A stretch of DNA of 64,000 bases from an uncultured Sphingomonadaceae bacterium (GTDB taxonomy: Bacteria; Pseudomonadota; Alphaproteobacteria; Sphingomonadales; Sphingomonadaceae): positions 1-64,000 of the forward strand of contig CAJXSN010000007.1 of assembly GCA_913060895.1 (NCBI GenBank), written 5' to 3'. A model generated the notes under the pieces. The model made no database searches. It worked only from the letters and a program-made list of their open reading frames with translations, and had not been told where the DNA came from. Of the stretch, positions 35,324 to 46,451 are shown piece by piece (within the stretch, counting starts at the first letter, position 1; each line of letters begins with the position of its first letter). The translations under genes and the position numbers were made by a program.

Positions 35324-37567
35324 ATGTCGTCGACTTTCTTTCGCACTTCGACCGCCGCACTCATGTTGGGCGCTTCGGCGATAGCTACGGCTCAATCCGC
35401 GCCGATCGTTATGCCGGGCGCGCCCGGAGAAACGCCGCGCATTCTGACTGCGGCAGAAGCAACGGAATTGTCCAATACGAGCTATTCCCCAGCGGATGTC
35501 GTATTCATGCAAGGCATGATCGTCCATCACCGCCAGGCGGTTGTAATGTCCGAACTGGCTCCAGACCGGTCCTCCAATGATGCGGTCAACAAGATTGCCG
35601 AGCGTATCTTCGCTTCGCAGATGGATGAGATTTCCTTCATGTCAGATTGGCTGACCAACCGGGATGAAGAGGTTGCACTGCCTGTCATGGCCGCGATGGG
35701 TTCGGAGATAGCTGACCATTCGATGCACAGTGGCCACATCATGCAGGGAATGGCCACACCTGCACAAATGGCCGCGCTGGCTGCGGCGAGCGGTACAGAG
35801 TTTGACCGGCAATTTCTGACCTTGATGATCGAGCATCACAAGGGTGCGCTGAAAATGGTCAAGGATCTGACCGAGGCCCCCGGCAGCGCATATGATCCCG
35901 TCATGTTCGAATTCACCAACGACGTGGTGAAGGACCAGACCGATGAAATCGACCGAATGAACGCCATTCTGGCTTCGCTGTCCGCCGATCCACGCGCCAA
36001 TCTGGCAGCGGGTTTCCGCGATGCAGGCGAAGCGATTTCCGGCCTGCGTCTGGTGACTGCCATGCCTAAACCGGCAGGCTTCTTCGACCCCGCAAACCCC
36101 GCGCAGTTGCAGCCTAAAAAACCCGATAAGGATGATGAGGACACCGAAGAAGTTTCCGAACCCACCGACAGCGCAGATGCTGAAGACGAAGAAGAGAAGC
36201 CTCAATTTGGTGAACGCGGTTCGCTTCTGAGTTTCGCCAATACCGACATGGCATTCTCTGGCGATATGCTGGTGGCGGGCAGTTATCACGGGTTCAATAT
36301 GTACCGTCTGGGCGAGGATGGCGTGCCCGGTCTGATCAGCTCCGTCGTGTGCCCAGGCGGGCAAGGCGATGTGTCGATTGTCGGCGATCTGTTGGTGATG
36401 AGCGTGCAAGACAGCCGCGCGAGGCTCGATTGCGGGCTTCAGGGCGTGACCGGCAAGGTCAGTGAAGAGCGTTTTCGCGGCATTCGCATTTTCGATATTT
36501 CCGACGCGACACGCCCCCGTCAGGTCGGTCTGGTCCAGACTTGCCGCGGCAGCCACACTCATTCCATCGTCAGCGCGGATGCAGACCGCATCGTCCTGTA
36601 CAATTCGGGAACGTCCTATGTGCGCGATAACGAGGAACTGGCCGGCTGCTTCAATACGGCGGGCGACCAAACTGCCCTATTCAGTATTGATGTGATCGAA
36701 ATTCCGGTCGCCAATCCGGCGGCGGCCCGCGTGGTCGATAGCCCGCGTGTATTCGCCGATCAGGGCACCGGTAACATTGCGGCACTTTGGCGCGGCGGTG
36801 ATCATGGCGAGGGCACGCAGGAAACCAATATCACGAACCACTGCCACGATATCACGGTCTTCCCGGCCAAGAATATCGCGGCTGGCGCATGTTCGGGCAA
36901 CGGCATAGTGCTCGACATTACCGATCCGATGGCGCCCAAGCGGGTAACCGACGTAACGGACAAGGGTTTTGCCTACTGGCATTCCGCCACCTTCAACAAT
37001 GATGGCACAAAAGTGCTGTTTACTGATGAATGGGGCGGTGGTGGCCGGGCGCGCTGTCAGGCGGGAGATCCACTGAACTGGGGCGCCAATGCGATCTACG
37101 ATCTGGACGGCGACGGTCTGGAGTTTCGCAGCACTTACAAGCTGCCTGCACCGCAGGGCGACAAGGAAAACTGTGTCGCGCATAATGGCTCGATCATCCC
37201 CGTGCCGGGCCGCGATATCTTTGTGCAGGCTTGGTATCAGGGTGGCATCAGCGTGATCGATTTCACAGATAGCGCGAACCCAGTGGAGATTGCCTTTTTC
37301 GACCGGGGGCCGGTGGACAAGGACCAGCTGGTCACCGGTGGTTACTGGAGCGCCTACTGGTACAATGGTCGCATCTACGGCACCGAGATCACACGCGGGC
37401 TGGACGTTTTCGCGCTTGAGCCGAGCGAGTTTCTGACTGCCGAAGAGATCGCCGCAGCCGAAGCGGCACAGTACGAAGGCAATCTGTTTAACCCGCAAAC
37501 TCAAACGCAGGTTACATGGCCTGACGATGTCACGGCCGCTGCAGAGGCGAGCCGTAAGGGCGGGTAA
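35324..37567 (+). CDS. Secreted DUF305-LVIVD fusion protein
   Basis: A 747-residue exported protein (signal peptide to about residue 23). Residues 50-220 are two DUF305 repeats with metal-ligand-like motifs: GMIVHHRQAVVMSE (His68, His69), the His/Met-rich DHSMHSGHIMQGM (about 131-143) and LMIEHHKGALKM (His171, His172). An acidic linker (about 265-293, mainly D/E) follows. The rest is an LVIVD-type beta-propeller with repeated GIRIFDISDATRPRQVG-like blades and paired cysteines. DUF305 proteins such as cyanobacterial CopM bind copper; metal binding here is inferred. The fusion suggests a periplasmic or surface metal-handling protein. Confidence 0.82.
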   Translation: MSSTFFRTSTAALMLGASAIATAQSAPIVMPGAPGETPRILTAAEATELSNTSYSPADVVFMQGMIVHHRQAVVMSELAPDRSSNDAVNKIAERIFASQMDEISFMSDWLTNRDEEVALPVMAAMGSEIADHSMHSGHIMQGMATPAQMAALAAASGTEFDRQFLTLMIEHHKGALKMVKDLTEAPGSAYDPVMFEFTNDVVKDQTDEIDRMNAILASLSADPRANLAAGFRDAGEAISGLRLVTAMPKPAGFFDPANPAQLQPKKPDKDDEDTEEVSEPTDSADAEDEEEKPQFGERGSLLSFANTDMAFSGDMLVAGSYHGFNMYRLGEDGVPGLISSVVCPGGQGDVSIVGDLLVMSVQDSRARLDCGLQGVTGKVSEERFRGIRIFDISDATRPRQVGLVQTCRGSHTHSIVSADADRIVLYNSGTSYVRDNEELAGCFNTAGDQTALFSIDVIEIPVANPAAARVVDSPRVFADQGTGNIAALWRGGDHGEGTQETNITNHCHDITVFPAKNIAAGACSGNGIVLDITDPMAPKRVTDVTDKGFAYWHSATFNNDGTKVLFTDEWGGGGRARCQAGDPLNWGANAIYDLDGDGLEFRSTYKLPAPQGDKENCVAHNGSIIPVPGRDIFVQAWYQGGISVIDFTDSANPVEIAFFDRGPVDKDQLVTGGYWSAYWYNGRIYGTEITRGLDVFALEPSEFLTAEEIAAAEAAQYEGNLFNPQTQTQVTWPDDVTAAAEASRKGG

Positions 37568-37574
37568 TAAAGAT

Positions 37575-37612
37575 ACGCCCCGGCGAAGCCTGAGGCTTGC
37601 CGGGGCGCTTTT
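37575..37612 (+). terminator. Terminator of the DUF305-LVIVD gene
   Basis: CGCCCCGGC pairs with GCCGGGGCG, with an inner AAGCC/GGCTT stem and a TGA loop, followed by CTTTT. Confidence 0.85.
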
Positions 37613-37637
37613 CAGTGAATTCTATCAGGCGATGGGA

Positions 37638-39506
37638 TCAGCCGCCCTGTTGAGTGGCGATCCAGTTATCGACCTGCTTCTCCAGAATGGTCAACGGCAC
37701 ACTGCCGCCGCCAAGCACAGTGTCGTGGAAGCCGCGAATGTCGAAATCATCGCCCAGTTCGGCTTCCGCTTTGGCGCGCAGCTCCTGAATTTTGAGCATG
37801 CCGATCTTGTAGCTGGTCGCCTGTCCCGGCATCACCAGATAGCGCATAACTTCGGATCGCACGGCGGTTTCGGGAATGGGTGAATTGGCGAGGAAATAGG
37901 CCACCGCCTTTTCCTGATCCCAGCCTTTTGCATGCAGGCCTGTATCCACCACCAGACGGATCGCGCGCCACATCTCTGTCGTCAGGCGGCCGAAATCGGA
38001 ATACGGATCATCATACGCGCCCATCTCTTTCGCCAGCAGCTCTGAATACAGTGCCCAACCTTCACCGAAGGCGGAAATGAAATTGCCCTGACTGCGGAAC
38101 TTGGGCAGACTTTCCAGCTCTTGCGAGATCGACACCTGCATGTGGTGGCCCGGATTGCCTTCGTGATAGGCGATCACCTCCAGTGTTGTGATCGGCATTG
38201 CTCGCATGTCGGACAGATGGGCGTAATAGGTGCCGGGTCGGCTGCCGTCAGGCGTTCCGGCGCGGTAATGCTGCGCTGCGCCGGGCTGTTCGCGGAAAGG
38301 TTCGACCCGCTTAACCACCAGATCCGCCTTTGGCAGAGTGCCAAAATAATCCGGCAGTTGCTGGTTGATGAAGGCCAGATGGCCTTGTGCCGCATCGATA
38401 TAGTCTTGAGCGCCCTTGTCGTCCTGTGAGAAGTAGAACCGGTCATCTTCACGCAGGAAAGAGAAGAAAGCCTGCAGGTCGCCGTCAAAGCCTACGCTGT
38501 TCTTGATCGCTTCCATCTCGCCGCGAAGGCGGGAAACTTCGCTCAAGCCGATATTGTGGATCTCGTCTGCGGTAAGATCGGTGGTGGTCATCTGGCCCAG
38601 GCGATAGCTGTAGAACGCAGCTCCATTGGGCAAGGTCGAGGCACCCTGCGCTTGGACGCTGGTGTTCATGATATCGATTTCGAACCAGTCGATGATCCGC
38701 TCATAGGCGGGGGCGAGCGTATCTGTCAGCGCAGTGCGTACTTCCTCGCGCAATGCGTCGGACCGGGCCTGATCGATGATGCCGTCTTCTACCAGAGCAG
38801 CCAGTTTGGTATTCGTGGCAGACCACAAGGCGCTTTCCTCGCCGCTCTGCTTGGCATCATAGAACGGGATGCCTGTGGTAATCTTGCGCGACTGGTCGAT
38901 TACGCCTTCATAGGCGAAGCGGGGAGGGCGCACACCGCCAGCGGCATTGGCCTGCGCCTGCATCAGCGACTGGTCCAGCGCCCGTGCGGTTTCACGCAGA
39001 CGGGAAATATAGGCCACCATGTCCGCCTCGGTCGCAACCTCGTGCTGGCTGATCAGGAAGGTCGGGTAGAACGATTGTGTTCCGTTGAACTGGTGCAGAA
39101 CATAACGGTTGCCGCGAAACGGGACGCCGGCTTCCATGCTTTGCAGATTGTACAGCCACATGTCCCACGAGATCCTGCCTTCGGGTGTCAGGTTGTGGCG
39201 GTTGAAATTGGCCTGCATTTCCCCAGCAGCCGCACGCATCCAGGCAAGATACCGGTCTTCCGCTGCCAGACTCGCATCGTCGATCTTGCCGTAATCGGTC
39301 TTGCGGCCGAGATAAGTCTGCTGGATCGGGCTGAATGCCAGCGATTCCTCGAATTTCGCGTCGAACCATGCGTTCAGCCGCTCCGTTTCGGTTTCGGCAT
39401 TGACCGGCGCGGCAGCTTCCACCGGAGCGACAGGCGCGGTAGGAGTGACCGTGGCGCAGGCACCCAACAGGGCGATAAACGGAAGAGTGGCAAACGCGGA
39501 TTTCAT
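37638..39506 (-). CDS. DUF885 peptidase-like lipoprotein
   Basis: A 622-residue protein with a lipobox LLGAC (Cys17), so it is probably anchored in the envelope and faces the periplasm. The DUF885 domain fills most of it and contains a gluzincin-like motif, His448-Glu449 in YHEGNPGHHMQ, with downstream ISAFGEGWALYSE supplying the further glutamate. This arrangement suggests a zinc peptidase. Many relatives are annotated as uncharacterised secreted proteases in Sphingomonadales. It lies downstream of groEL on the same strand but beyond a strong terminator, so it is a separate unit. Confidence 0.85.
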   Translation of the reverse strand: MKSAFATLPFIALLGACATVTPTAPVAPVEAAAPVNAETETERLNAWFDAKFEESLAFSPIQQTYLGRKTDYGKIDDASLAAEDRYLAWMRAAAGEMQANFNRHNLTPEGRISWDMWLYNLQSMEAGVPFRGNRYVLHQFNGTQSFYPTFLISQHEVATEADMVAYISRLRETARALDQSLMQAQANAAGGVRPPRFAYEGVIDQSRKITTGIPFYDAKQSGEESALWSATNTKLAALVEDGIIDQARSDALREEVRTALTDTLAPAYERIIDWFEIDIMNTSVQAQGASTLPNGAAFYSYRLGQMTTTDLTADEIHNIGLSEVSRLRGEMEAIKNSVGFDGDLQAFFSFLREDDRFYFSQDDKGAQDYIDAAQGHLAFINQQLPDYFGTLPKADLVVKRVEPFREQPGAAQHYRAGTPDGSRPGTYYAHLSDMRAMPITTLEVIAYHEGNPGHHMQVSISQELESLPKFRSQGNFISAFGEGWALYSELLAKEMGAYDDPYSDFGRLTTEMWRAIRLVVDTGLHAKGWDQEKAVAYFLANSPIPETAVRSEVMRYLVMPGQATSYKIGMLKIQELRAKAEAELGDDFDIRGFHDTVLGGGSVPLTILEKQVDNWIATQQGG

Positions 39507-39575
39507 GAAAAACGGCCCCTGAGAATATGTGATCGCCGCAGTGTGGCATGCAAAGTCATATTTTCAAGCGCGCAC

Positions 39576-39609
39576 AAAAAAGGCCCGGCAGGATCGCTCC
39601 CGCCGGGCC
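39576..39609 (-). terminator. Terminator of groES-groEL
   Basis: On the minus strand GGCCCGGC pairs with GCCGGGCC and six T follow. It lies 38 bases past the groEL stop. Confidence 0.88.
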
Positions 39610-39646
39610 TCGTTCGATGTACGTCCGGTTGGACGGGACTGGTGGC

Positions 39647-41326
<1,680 letters not shown>

Positions 41327-41372
41327 TTAGTTGATGAAGTACATACAGATCACAGGGATCAGGCGACGAGGA

Positions 41373-41660
41373 TCAGGAAGTGATCCCCATGATGTCGCTT
41401 TCCTTCATGATCAGCAGGTCTTCGCCATCGAGCTTGACTTCTGTGCCGGACCATTTGCCGAACAGGACGCGGTCGCCTGCCTTTACGTCGAGCGGTGTGA
41501 CTGTGCCGTCTTCGGCCTTGGCACCGGTTCCGACGGAGACGATCTCGCCTTCGCTGGGCTTTTCCTGTGCGCTGTCGGGAATGATAATGCCGCCGGCGGT
41601 CTTGGCGTCGGCTTCGATGCGACGGACCAGTACGCGGTCGTGCAGCGGACGAAATGCCAT
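41373..41660 (-). CDS. groES: Co-chaperonin GroES
   Basis: The 95-residue lid of the chaperonin. [24 protein letters not shown] at the N-terminus, the mobile loop ([16 protein letters not shown]) and [21 protein letters not shown] are textbook GroES blocks. The start at 41660 follows an AGAGGT ribosome binding site; the open frame continues upstream but is not coding. A variant CIRCE operator lies 38 bases upstream. Confidence 0.97.
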   Translation of the reverse strand: MAFRPLHDRVLVRRIEADAKTAGGIIIPDSAQEKPSEGEIVSVGTGAKAEDGTVTPLDVKAGDRVLFGKWSGTEVKLDGEDLLIMKESDIMGITS

Positions 41661-41697
41661 AATGTGACCTCTTGAATTAGAGTGAATGAAAAACGCG

Positions 41698-41724
41698 CTG
41701 GCACTGTCAGGGTGAGAGTGCCAG
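41698..41724 (-). promoter_or_regulatory. Variant CIRCE operator (HrcA site) of groES-groEL
   Basis: CTGGCACTG-N9-GAGTGCCAG matches the CIRCE layout TTAGCACTC-N9-GAGTGCTAA, with exact 9-base spacing and the GCACT/AGTGC core kept. The inverted repeat extends to CGCTGGCACT. HrcA repression is expected but hrcA is not in the window. Confidence 0.8.
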
Positions 41725-41732
41725 CGAGAGCG

Positions 41733-41761
41733 CAAATGGTGATGCGCGTTCGACGAGTCAA
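41733..41761 (-). promoter_or_regulatory. groES promoter
   Basis: On the minus strand TTGACT, a 17-base spacer and CATTTG lie directly before the CIRCE. The CACCATTTG end also resembles alphaproteobacterial sigma-32 -10 elements, so heat-shock sigma may act here too. Confidence 0.5.
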
Positions 41762-41884
41762 CGGGCGCATAGCGAAAAATTTTCGCACTGATCGTTCAGC
41801 CGTGCGCTATGCTGGCCAGCCCGAGAACGCATTGTTATGGGCCTGCGCCGAAACACTGTCGCACATACCCGGAGCCCGACTGAA

Positions 41885-42718
41885 ATGACTGTTGAACAAC
41901 CGATAGCGGCGCTGACCATTCCGGAGCAGATCTGGATGTGGCTGCGAGTAAACATGGTAGAGATTGCCGGTGCGTTCGCGGTGCTGGTGATCGGCTTGAT
42001 CATAGCCAGCCTGCTTTCGCGCTGGGTGGAGCGGGCGCTGACACGGTCCCCGCGTTTCGATCCCACGATTACGCAGTTCCTTTCGAACATCGTCAAATAT
42101 GCTCTCTGGGCTCTGGTTCTTGTCACGGTGCTGGCACAGTTCGGAGTGGAGACGACAAGTATCCTGGCCGCGATGGGCGGCCTTGCGCTGGCGGTCGGGC
42201 TGGCGCTGCAGGGCACGCTCAGCAATGTGGCTTCGGGCGTGATGATTCTGGTGCAGAAACCCTTCAAGGTGGGGGAAGCGATCAATGTCGGTGATATTAC
42301 TGCCGTCGTTCAGGCGATCGGCCTGTTCACTACCGAGCTCAAGCAGTTCGACGGTCTGTACGTGATGATCCCGAATTCCGAACTGTGGAACAAGCCGATC
42401 GTCAATTACCACCGCCATCCGGTGCGGCGGTTCGAACTGGTCGTTGGCATCGGGTACAAGGACAGCATGGAGAAGGCGCGCACGGTGCTTCTCGAACTGG
42501 CTGCTTCCGATGAGCGGGTACTGCCCGATCCGGCACCGGCCGCCTATGTCAATTCGCTCGACGATAGTTCTGTCGGGATCGGGCTGCGCGTCTGGTGCGC
42601 CACGTCCGACTATATGGGTCTGTCATGGGATCTGACGGAGGCGGCCAAGGCGCGCTTCGACGATGCCGGTCTGACCATTCCGTTCCCGCAGCGCGAGGTG
42701 TGGCAGAAGGCGGAGTAA
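41885..42718 (+). CDS. Mechanosensitive channel, MscS family (small)
   Basis: A 277-residue channel close to the E. coli MscS size. Membrane helices lie at about 25-45, 65-85 and 95-115. The pore helix region is TSILAAMGGLALAVGLALQGTLSNVASG and the beta domain is KPFKVGEAINVGDITAVVQAIG with VMIPNSELWNKPIVNYHR. I chose the ATG at 41885; an upstream ATG at 41837 would add 16 residues that look non-coding. It is divergent from groES and ends 14 bases from the convergent MATE gene. Confidence 0.9.
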   Translation: MTVEQPIAALTIPEQIWMWLRVNMVEIAGAFAVLVIGLIIASLLSRWVERALTRSPRFDPTITQFLSNIVKYALWALVLVTVLAQFGVETTSILAAMGGLALAVGLALQGTLSNVASGVMILVQKPFKVGEAINVGDITAVVQAIGLFTTELKQFDGLYVMIPNSELWNKPIVNYHRHPVRRFELVVGIGYKDSMEKARTVLLELAASDERVLPDPAPAAYVNSLDDSSVGIGLRVWCATSDYMGLSWDLTEAAKARFDDAGLTIPFPQREVWQKAE

Positions 42719-42732
42719 GTACAGAAGCGGTA

Positions 42733-44136
42733 TTACAGGCGGGTGGTCAGCATGAGCTGTTCGCGCCGGTACCACCGCCAGCCGAGCAGTATTGCGGCGA
42801 CGAGCAAGCCCACAGCCAGACCGGTCCATACGCCTTTACCTGCCAACGGTGTTGCAAAACCCAGCACCAGCGCGGTGCCGATGCCGGGCACCCAATAGGC
42901 GAAAATCGCAATCCACATCGGAATGCGCGTGTCCTGCAATCCGCGCAAAGCTCCGGCAGCCACAGCCTGTATCCCGTCGAACAGCTGGAACGCAGCGGCT
43001 ATCGCGAGGAAGGGGAGGGCAAAGCCGACCAGCGCGGCATTGGCCGGGTCCCACGGATCGATATAAATTGCCAGCAGCGGCTTGGGGATCAGGATCATCG
43101 CCGTCGCGGTCACAGCCATGAAGCCTGTACCCATAGCGATCCCGACCCAGCCTGCCCGGCCCATGCCGACGGGATCGCGCGCTCCGTAGAAATAGCCCAC
43201 CCGTATGGTCGTCGCCTGTCCGATGCCAAACGGCACCTGAAAGGCCAGCGCGGCGATTTGCAATGCAACCGTATGCGCCGCCAACTGGGTCGCGCCGATA
43301 TTGCCCATCAGGAAGGCAGCGGCGCCGAAAATGCCGGCCTCTGCGGTGATGGTCAGCGCGATGGGGGTGCCGATACGCACGATCTGCCACAGCCGCGCCC
43401 AGTCGGGTGACCACCAGCGACCGAATATCCGGTAACGATGCATCCGCTTGTCCAGCCGGATCGCCACGACATAAGCCGCCAGCGTGGCCAGCGAGGTGAT
43501 GATGGTTGCCACCGCCGCGCCGCGCAGGCCAAGCTGCGGCGCACCCAGCTCACCAAAGATAAAGGCATAATTGGCCAGCGCGTTCACTCCGATGCCGCCA
43601 GCGGTAATCGCGGTGGCAAAAATCGGGCGGCCCAGTGCCGAGACAAAATTACGCAGCACATTGCCAAGCAGCATCGGCACCATCGACCAGATAATCAGCG
43701 TGTTGTAACTGACCGCCAGAGAGATAATTGCAGGTTCCTGTCCGGTGGCCCGCATGATCGGGCCAAGCATCAGGCACACTCCCATTCCGAAAATGCCGCT
43801 GCCCACAGCCAGCCATAATCCCATGCGGGTGGAGCGGCGCACGGCGCGCAGCGCAGGCCCGCGTTCCCCCAGCTCAGCCGAAATTACCGCAGATACTGCT
43901 CCTGTCAGGCCCGACAGCGCCCACAGAACCAGCCCGAACAGGGCGACGGCCAGCGCCGATGCCGCCAGCTGCGCCTCCCCCAATCGCGCGATGAAGATCA
44001 CGTCGATCGCATAGGTCAGCATCTGCAGCAGGTTGGCCAGCGCCAGCGGCCAGCTCAGCCGGAAGGTCGCGCCGATTTCCGCGCGCCAGCCATCGCCGCT
44101 GCTGAGCGGGGGCACGGGGATTGGCGGAGGGATCAT
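42733..44136 (-). CDS. MATE-family efflux transporter
   Basis: A 467-residue membrane protein with 12 predicted helices in two similar halves, typical of multidrug and toxic compound extrusion (NorM-like) transporters, which use a Na+ or H+ gradient to export cationic compounds. It starts with LSWPLALANLLQMLTYAIDVIFIARLGEAQLAA, and the second half carries GIGQATTIRVGYFYGA. The end FAYWVPGIGTALVLGF and arginine-rich tail are also typical. The substrate is unknown, and no regulator adjoins it. Confidence 0.92.
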   Translation of the reverse strand: MIPPPIPVPPLSSGDGWRAEIGATFRLSWPLALANLLQMLTYAIDVIFIARLGEAQLAASALAVALFGLVLWALSGLTGAVSAVISAELGERGPALRAVRRSTRMGLWLAVGSGIFGMGVCLMLGPIMRATGQEPAIISLAVSYNTLIIWSMVPMLLGNVLRNFVSALGRPIFATAITAGGIGVNALANYAFIFGELGAPQLGLRGAAVATIITSLATLAAYVVAIRLDKRMHRYRIFGRWWSPDWARLWQIVRIGTPIALTITAEAGIFGAAAFLMGNIGATQLAAHTVALQIAALAFQVPFGIGQATTIRVGYFYGARDPVGMGRAGWVGIAMGTGFMAVTATAMILIPKPLLAIYIDPWDPANAALVGFALPFLAIAAAFQLFDGIQAVAAGALRGLQDTRIPMWIAIFAYWVPGIGTALVLGFATPLAGKGVWTGLAVGLLVAAILLGWRWYRREQLMLTTRL

Positions 44137-44307
44137 GGACCGGTGGCGGGACTAGGCGTGCAGGTGTATCGTGGGCAATCGAAAACCGCCGCCGAAAACC
44201 GCCGCGAGTGCAGGTTTGCAGCATTAAGCTCCAGTTGTGCCGGGAGGCTCTAGAAGCCGGGAGAAAGTTTCGTGTTGTACGAGATTTATCCTGTGAAGGC
44301 TTGTTCC

Positions 44308-44838
44308 ATGCGATTTTATGCTTCGGTTTTCGGCGCTCTGGTGTTTGCCGTACCGGCTCAGGCGGAGGAGGTTTACGGCGGTGTGTACGCCCATGCCGTG
44401 GACACACCCTTCACCTTCGATACGGGCGAGGGCGGGGTATCGGTGCAGGCGGGCGTGAGGTTCGAGCCTGTAGAGGCCCTGTCGATTATCGGTTCGCCCC
44501 AGCCTTACATCTTCGCTTCCGCCAATCTGGACGGCGACACCAATTTCGCCGGCGCAGGCCTCAGCTGGAAAGTCGATCTCGGGCCGGTCTATATCCGCCC
44601 CGGTGTGGGGCTGGTGATCCACGACGCGCCCAGCGTGCGAGTCGATCCCGTCACCCGCATCCGCACTGATCTGGGCAGCCGCGTGCTGTTCGAACCCGAG
44701 ATTGCGATAGGCGCGCGGGTGTCGCAGCGCGTCTCGGTAGAAGCCAGCTGGGTTCACATCAGCAATGCGCAGATATTCGACAGCGATCAGAACCCGGGGA
44801 TCGATACGATCGGGGTGCGGGTGAATTTGGCGCTTTAA
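44308..44838 (+). CDS. Outer membrane acyloxyacyl hydrolase/PagL-like protein
   Basis: A 176-residue protein with a signal peptide (MRFYASVFGALVFAVPAQA). The remainder is a run of alternating beta strands ending in a C-terminal leucine, as in small outer membrane barrels. The segment WVHISNAQIFDSDQNPGID resembles the PagL active site, with His150 and Ser152. The third triad residue, a glutamate in Pseudomonas PagL, is not obvious. PagL removes an acyl chain from lipid A. Most sphingomonads carry glycosphingolipids in place of LPS, so the substrate here is unclear. Confidence 0.65.
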   Translation: MRFYASVFGALVFAVPAQAEEVYGGVYAHAVDTPFTFDTGEGGVSVQAGVRFEPVEALSIIGSPQPYIFASANLDGDTNFAGAGLSWKVDLGPVYIRPGVGLVIHDAPSVRVDPVTRIRTDLGSRVLFEPEIAIGARVSQRVSVEASWVHISNAQIFDSDQNPGIDTIGVRVNLAL

Positions 44839-44847
44839 CGCAAGGAC

Positions 44848-46242
44848 CTAGTTTTCCGCATTCTCGTCGATGAAAGCACGCACCACCCGTTTAAATTCCT
44901 CCGGTGCAGTCAGCATCACAAAGTGCGGGGCTCCCTCAACCGAAACCAGTTCAATGTCGCCCGCCGTTGCCAGAGCTGCGACATGCTCTTGCGCGCCATG
45001 ATAGGGCGTTTTGGGATCAAGCGTTCCTTGCAGAACCATCGTCGGCGGAATATTCTTCGCGGACACCCCGAAACTTTGGTCAGTCTCGTAAGTCGGGAAC
45101 CCGCCCGATAGCAGCAGCGATGGCAAGGGACTGGTGAAGAGTTGCTCTTCCGCCTCGCTCTTTATGATCTCCGCTGTCAGGGCGGGACGGGCATTGTTCT
45201 CCGACCGACTGATCAGACTTACCAAGGGTATGGAGGAGCCACTCTGCGGATAAGGATCGAGACTGGGCGCCATGTTTGCCAACCTGTCCATCGCGTGGTC
45301 CAGCCAGGCCGGATCGCCGCTCTGCAGGCCCGCAATTACGTTCGGAATCAGAGAGCGTGTTTCTGAAAAGTCGAGCAATGCCGACAGCCGGTATTTCAGG
45401 TTAGGACCGGCCAATTCCTCTATATCTTCCCGCTCCAGCAACTGGCGCAGGGCGTGCTCTGACCCGGCATCGAAATACCGGCGGCAATCCGGGCGCTCAT
45501 CGCAATCGCGCAGCACTTTGCGTCCCACACTGTCCGTGACTTTCGACCGGTGACTCAGATCCAGTGTAGTATTCGATTCCAGGGGAACTAGGGAATCGAG
45601 GATAAGGCCGTCGAGATCGGCCTGCATTTCGAGAGTGAGCATCCGCAGAGCCAACTGCGTGCCATAGGAAACGCTGTAGAGATACGTCGGCACGCCTGTA
45701 TCGAAGCGGGTAATCAGCTGGTTCAGATCATGCGCGGCGTTCGAAATACTAAAGGCCTTCGTTCGTTCGGCCTTTGCGTTCAAAGTACCGAAACAGGTAG
45801 ACCACTCTTCGCCCACCAGCGCGCTTCCCCCAGCGCTCGAAGGGTTTTCTTCTTCCGGGCACAGGCGCGACGAAAAACCAGTACCGCGATGGTCGGGAAC
45901 GATGATGTCGAACCCCGCAGCAGTTTCCCGTACCGTTTGGATGAGAGGGTAAAACGAAGCGCCGGATTCTCCCGGGCCTCCGGCGACCAGCCACAGCTGG
46001 CCCTTCACCTCGGATTGTGCGGGGAACTTCCTTGCAAAAAGCTGGACCGTTCCAGAACCGGGCCGGGCGTGATCGAGAGGTGCTTCGATTGTCGCGCACC
46101 GGGTTCCTTCCAACGAGGGATGAGAGCTGGAATCCTCACATTTGAAAAACGCATCAACCCCGCCTTCCTGAGCAATTGCAGGAGTTGGCATCGAGGAAAA
46201 CGCAATCATGAAGAACGCGAAAATGCGGATGTTCAAAGCCAC
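44848..46242 (-). CDS. Exported alpha/beta hydrolase, tripeptidyl aminopeptidase-like
   Basis: A 464-residue secreted protein (signal peptide about 1-24, ending PAIAQ). The alpha/beta hydrolase domain has the oxyanion motif GGPGESG, the nucleophile serine in YSVSYGTQ (usual form GxSYG), the acid in GTLDPKTPYHGA and the histidine in GAPHFVML. This pattern, with a C-terminal TAP-like domain, is that of SlpD/E-type tripeptidyl aminopeptidases. Two cysteine pairs would form disulfides in the periplasm. It is convergent with the PagL-like gene, only 9 bases away. Confidence 0.85.
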   Translation of the reverse strand: MALNIRIFAFFMIAFSSMPTPAIAQEGGVDAFFKCEDSSSHPSLEGTRCATIEAPLDHARPGSGTVQLFARKFPAQSEVKGQLWLVAGGPGESGASFYPLIQTVRETAAGFDIIVPDHRGTGFSSRLCPEEENPSSAGGSALVGEEWSTCFGTLNAKAERTKAFSISNAAHDLNQLITRFDTGVPTYLYSVSYGTQLALRMLTLEMQADLDGLILDSLVPLESNTTLDLSHRSKVTDSVGRKVLRDCDERPDCRRYFDAGSEHALRQLLEREDIEELAGPNLKYRLSALLDFSETRSLIPNVIAGLQSGDPAWLDHAMDRLANMAPSLDPYPQSGSSIPLVSLISRSENNARPALTAEIIKSEAEEQLFTSPLPSLLLSGGFPTYETDQSFGVSAKNIPPTMVLQGTLDPKTPYHGAQEHVAALATAGDIELVSVEGAPHFVMLTAPEEFKRVVRAFIDENAEN

Positions 46243-46358
46243 GGTCCTGTTCAGAAAAGTTGGAAACTGCTGGAGGGGCTAATTGGAGGTTTCTTCCGAT
46301 TCAACCCTTGGAACACGGCAGAAACCGAAAGCTTATCTTTCTACCGTCCGCGCAACGG

Positions 46359-46390
46359 AAAAGGGGCGGCATCCTTGCGAACGCCACCCC
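46359..46390 (-). terminator. Terminator of rplJ-rplL
   Basis: On the minus strand GGGGTGGC pairs with GCCGCCCC (one wobble) around a 12-base loop, followed by TTTTCC. It lies about 60 bases past the rplL stop. Confidence 0.75.
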
Positions 46391-46451
46391 TCCCTTCTGC
46401 GGGCGCTTCAAGACACCCACAAAACTTGTCGGCCCGAAGGCCTGAGCTGAT

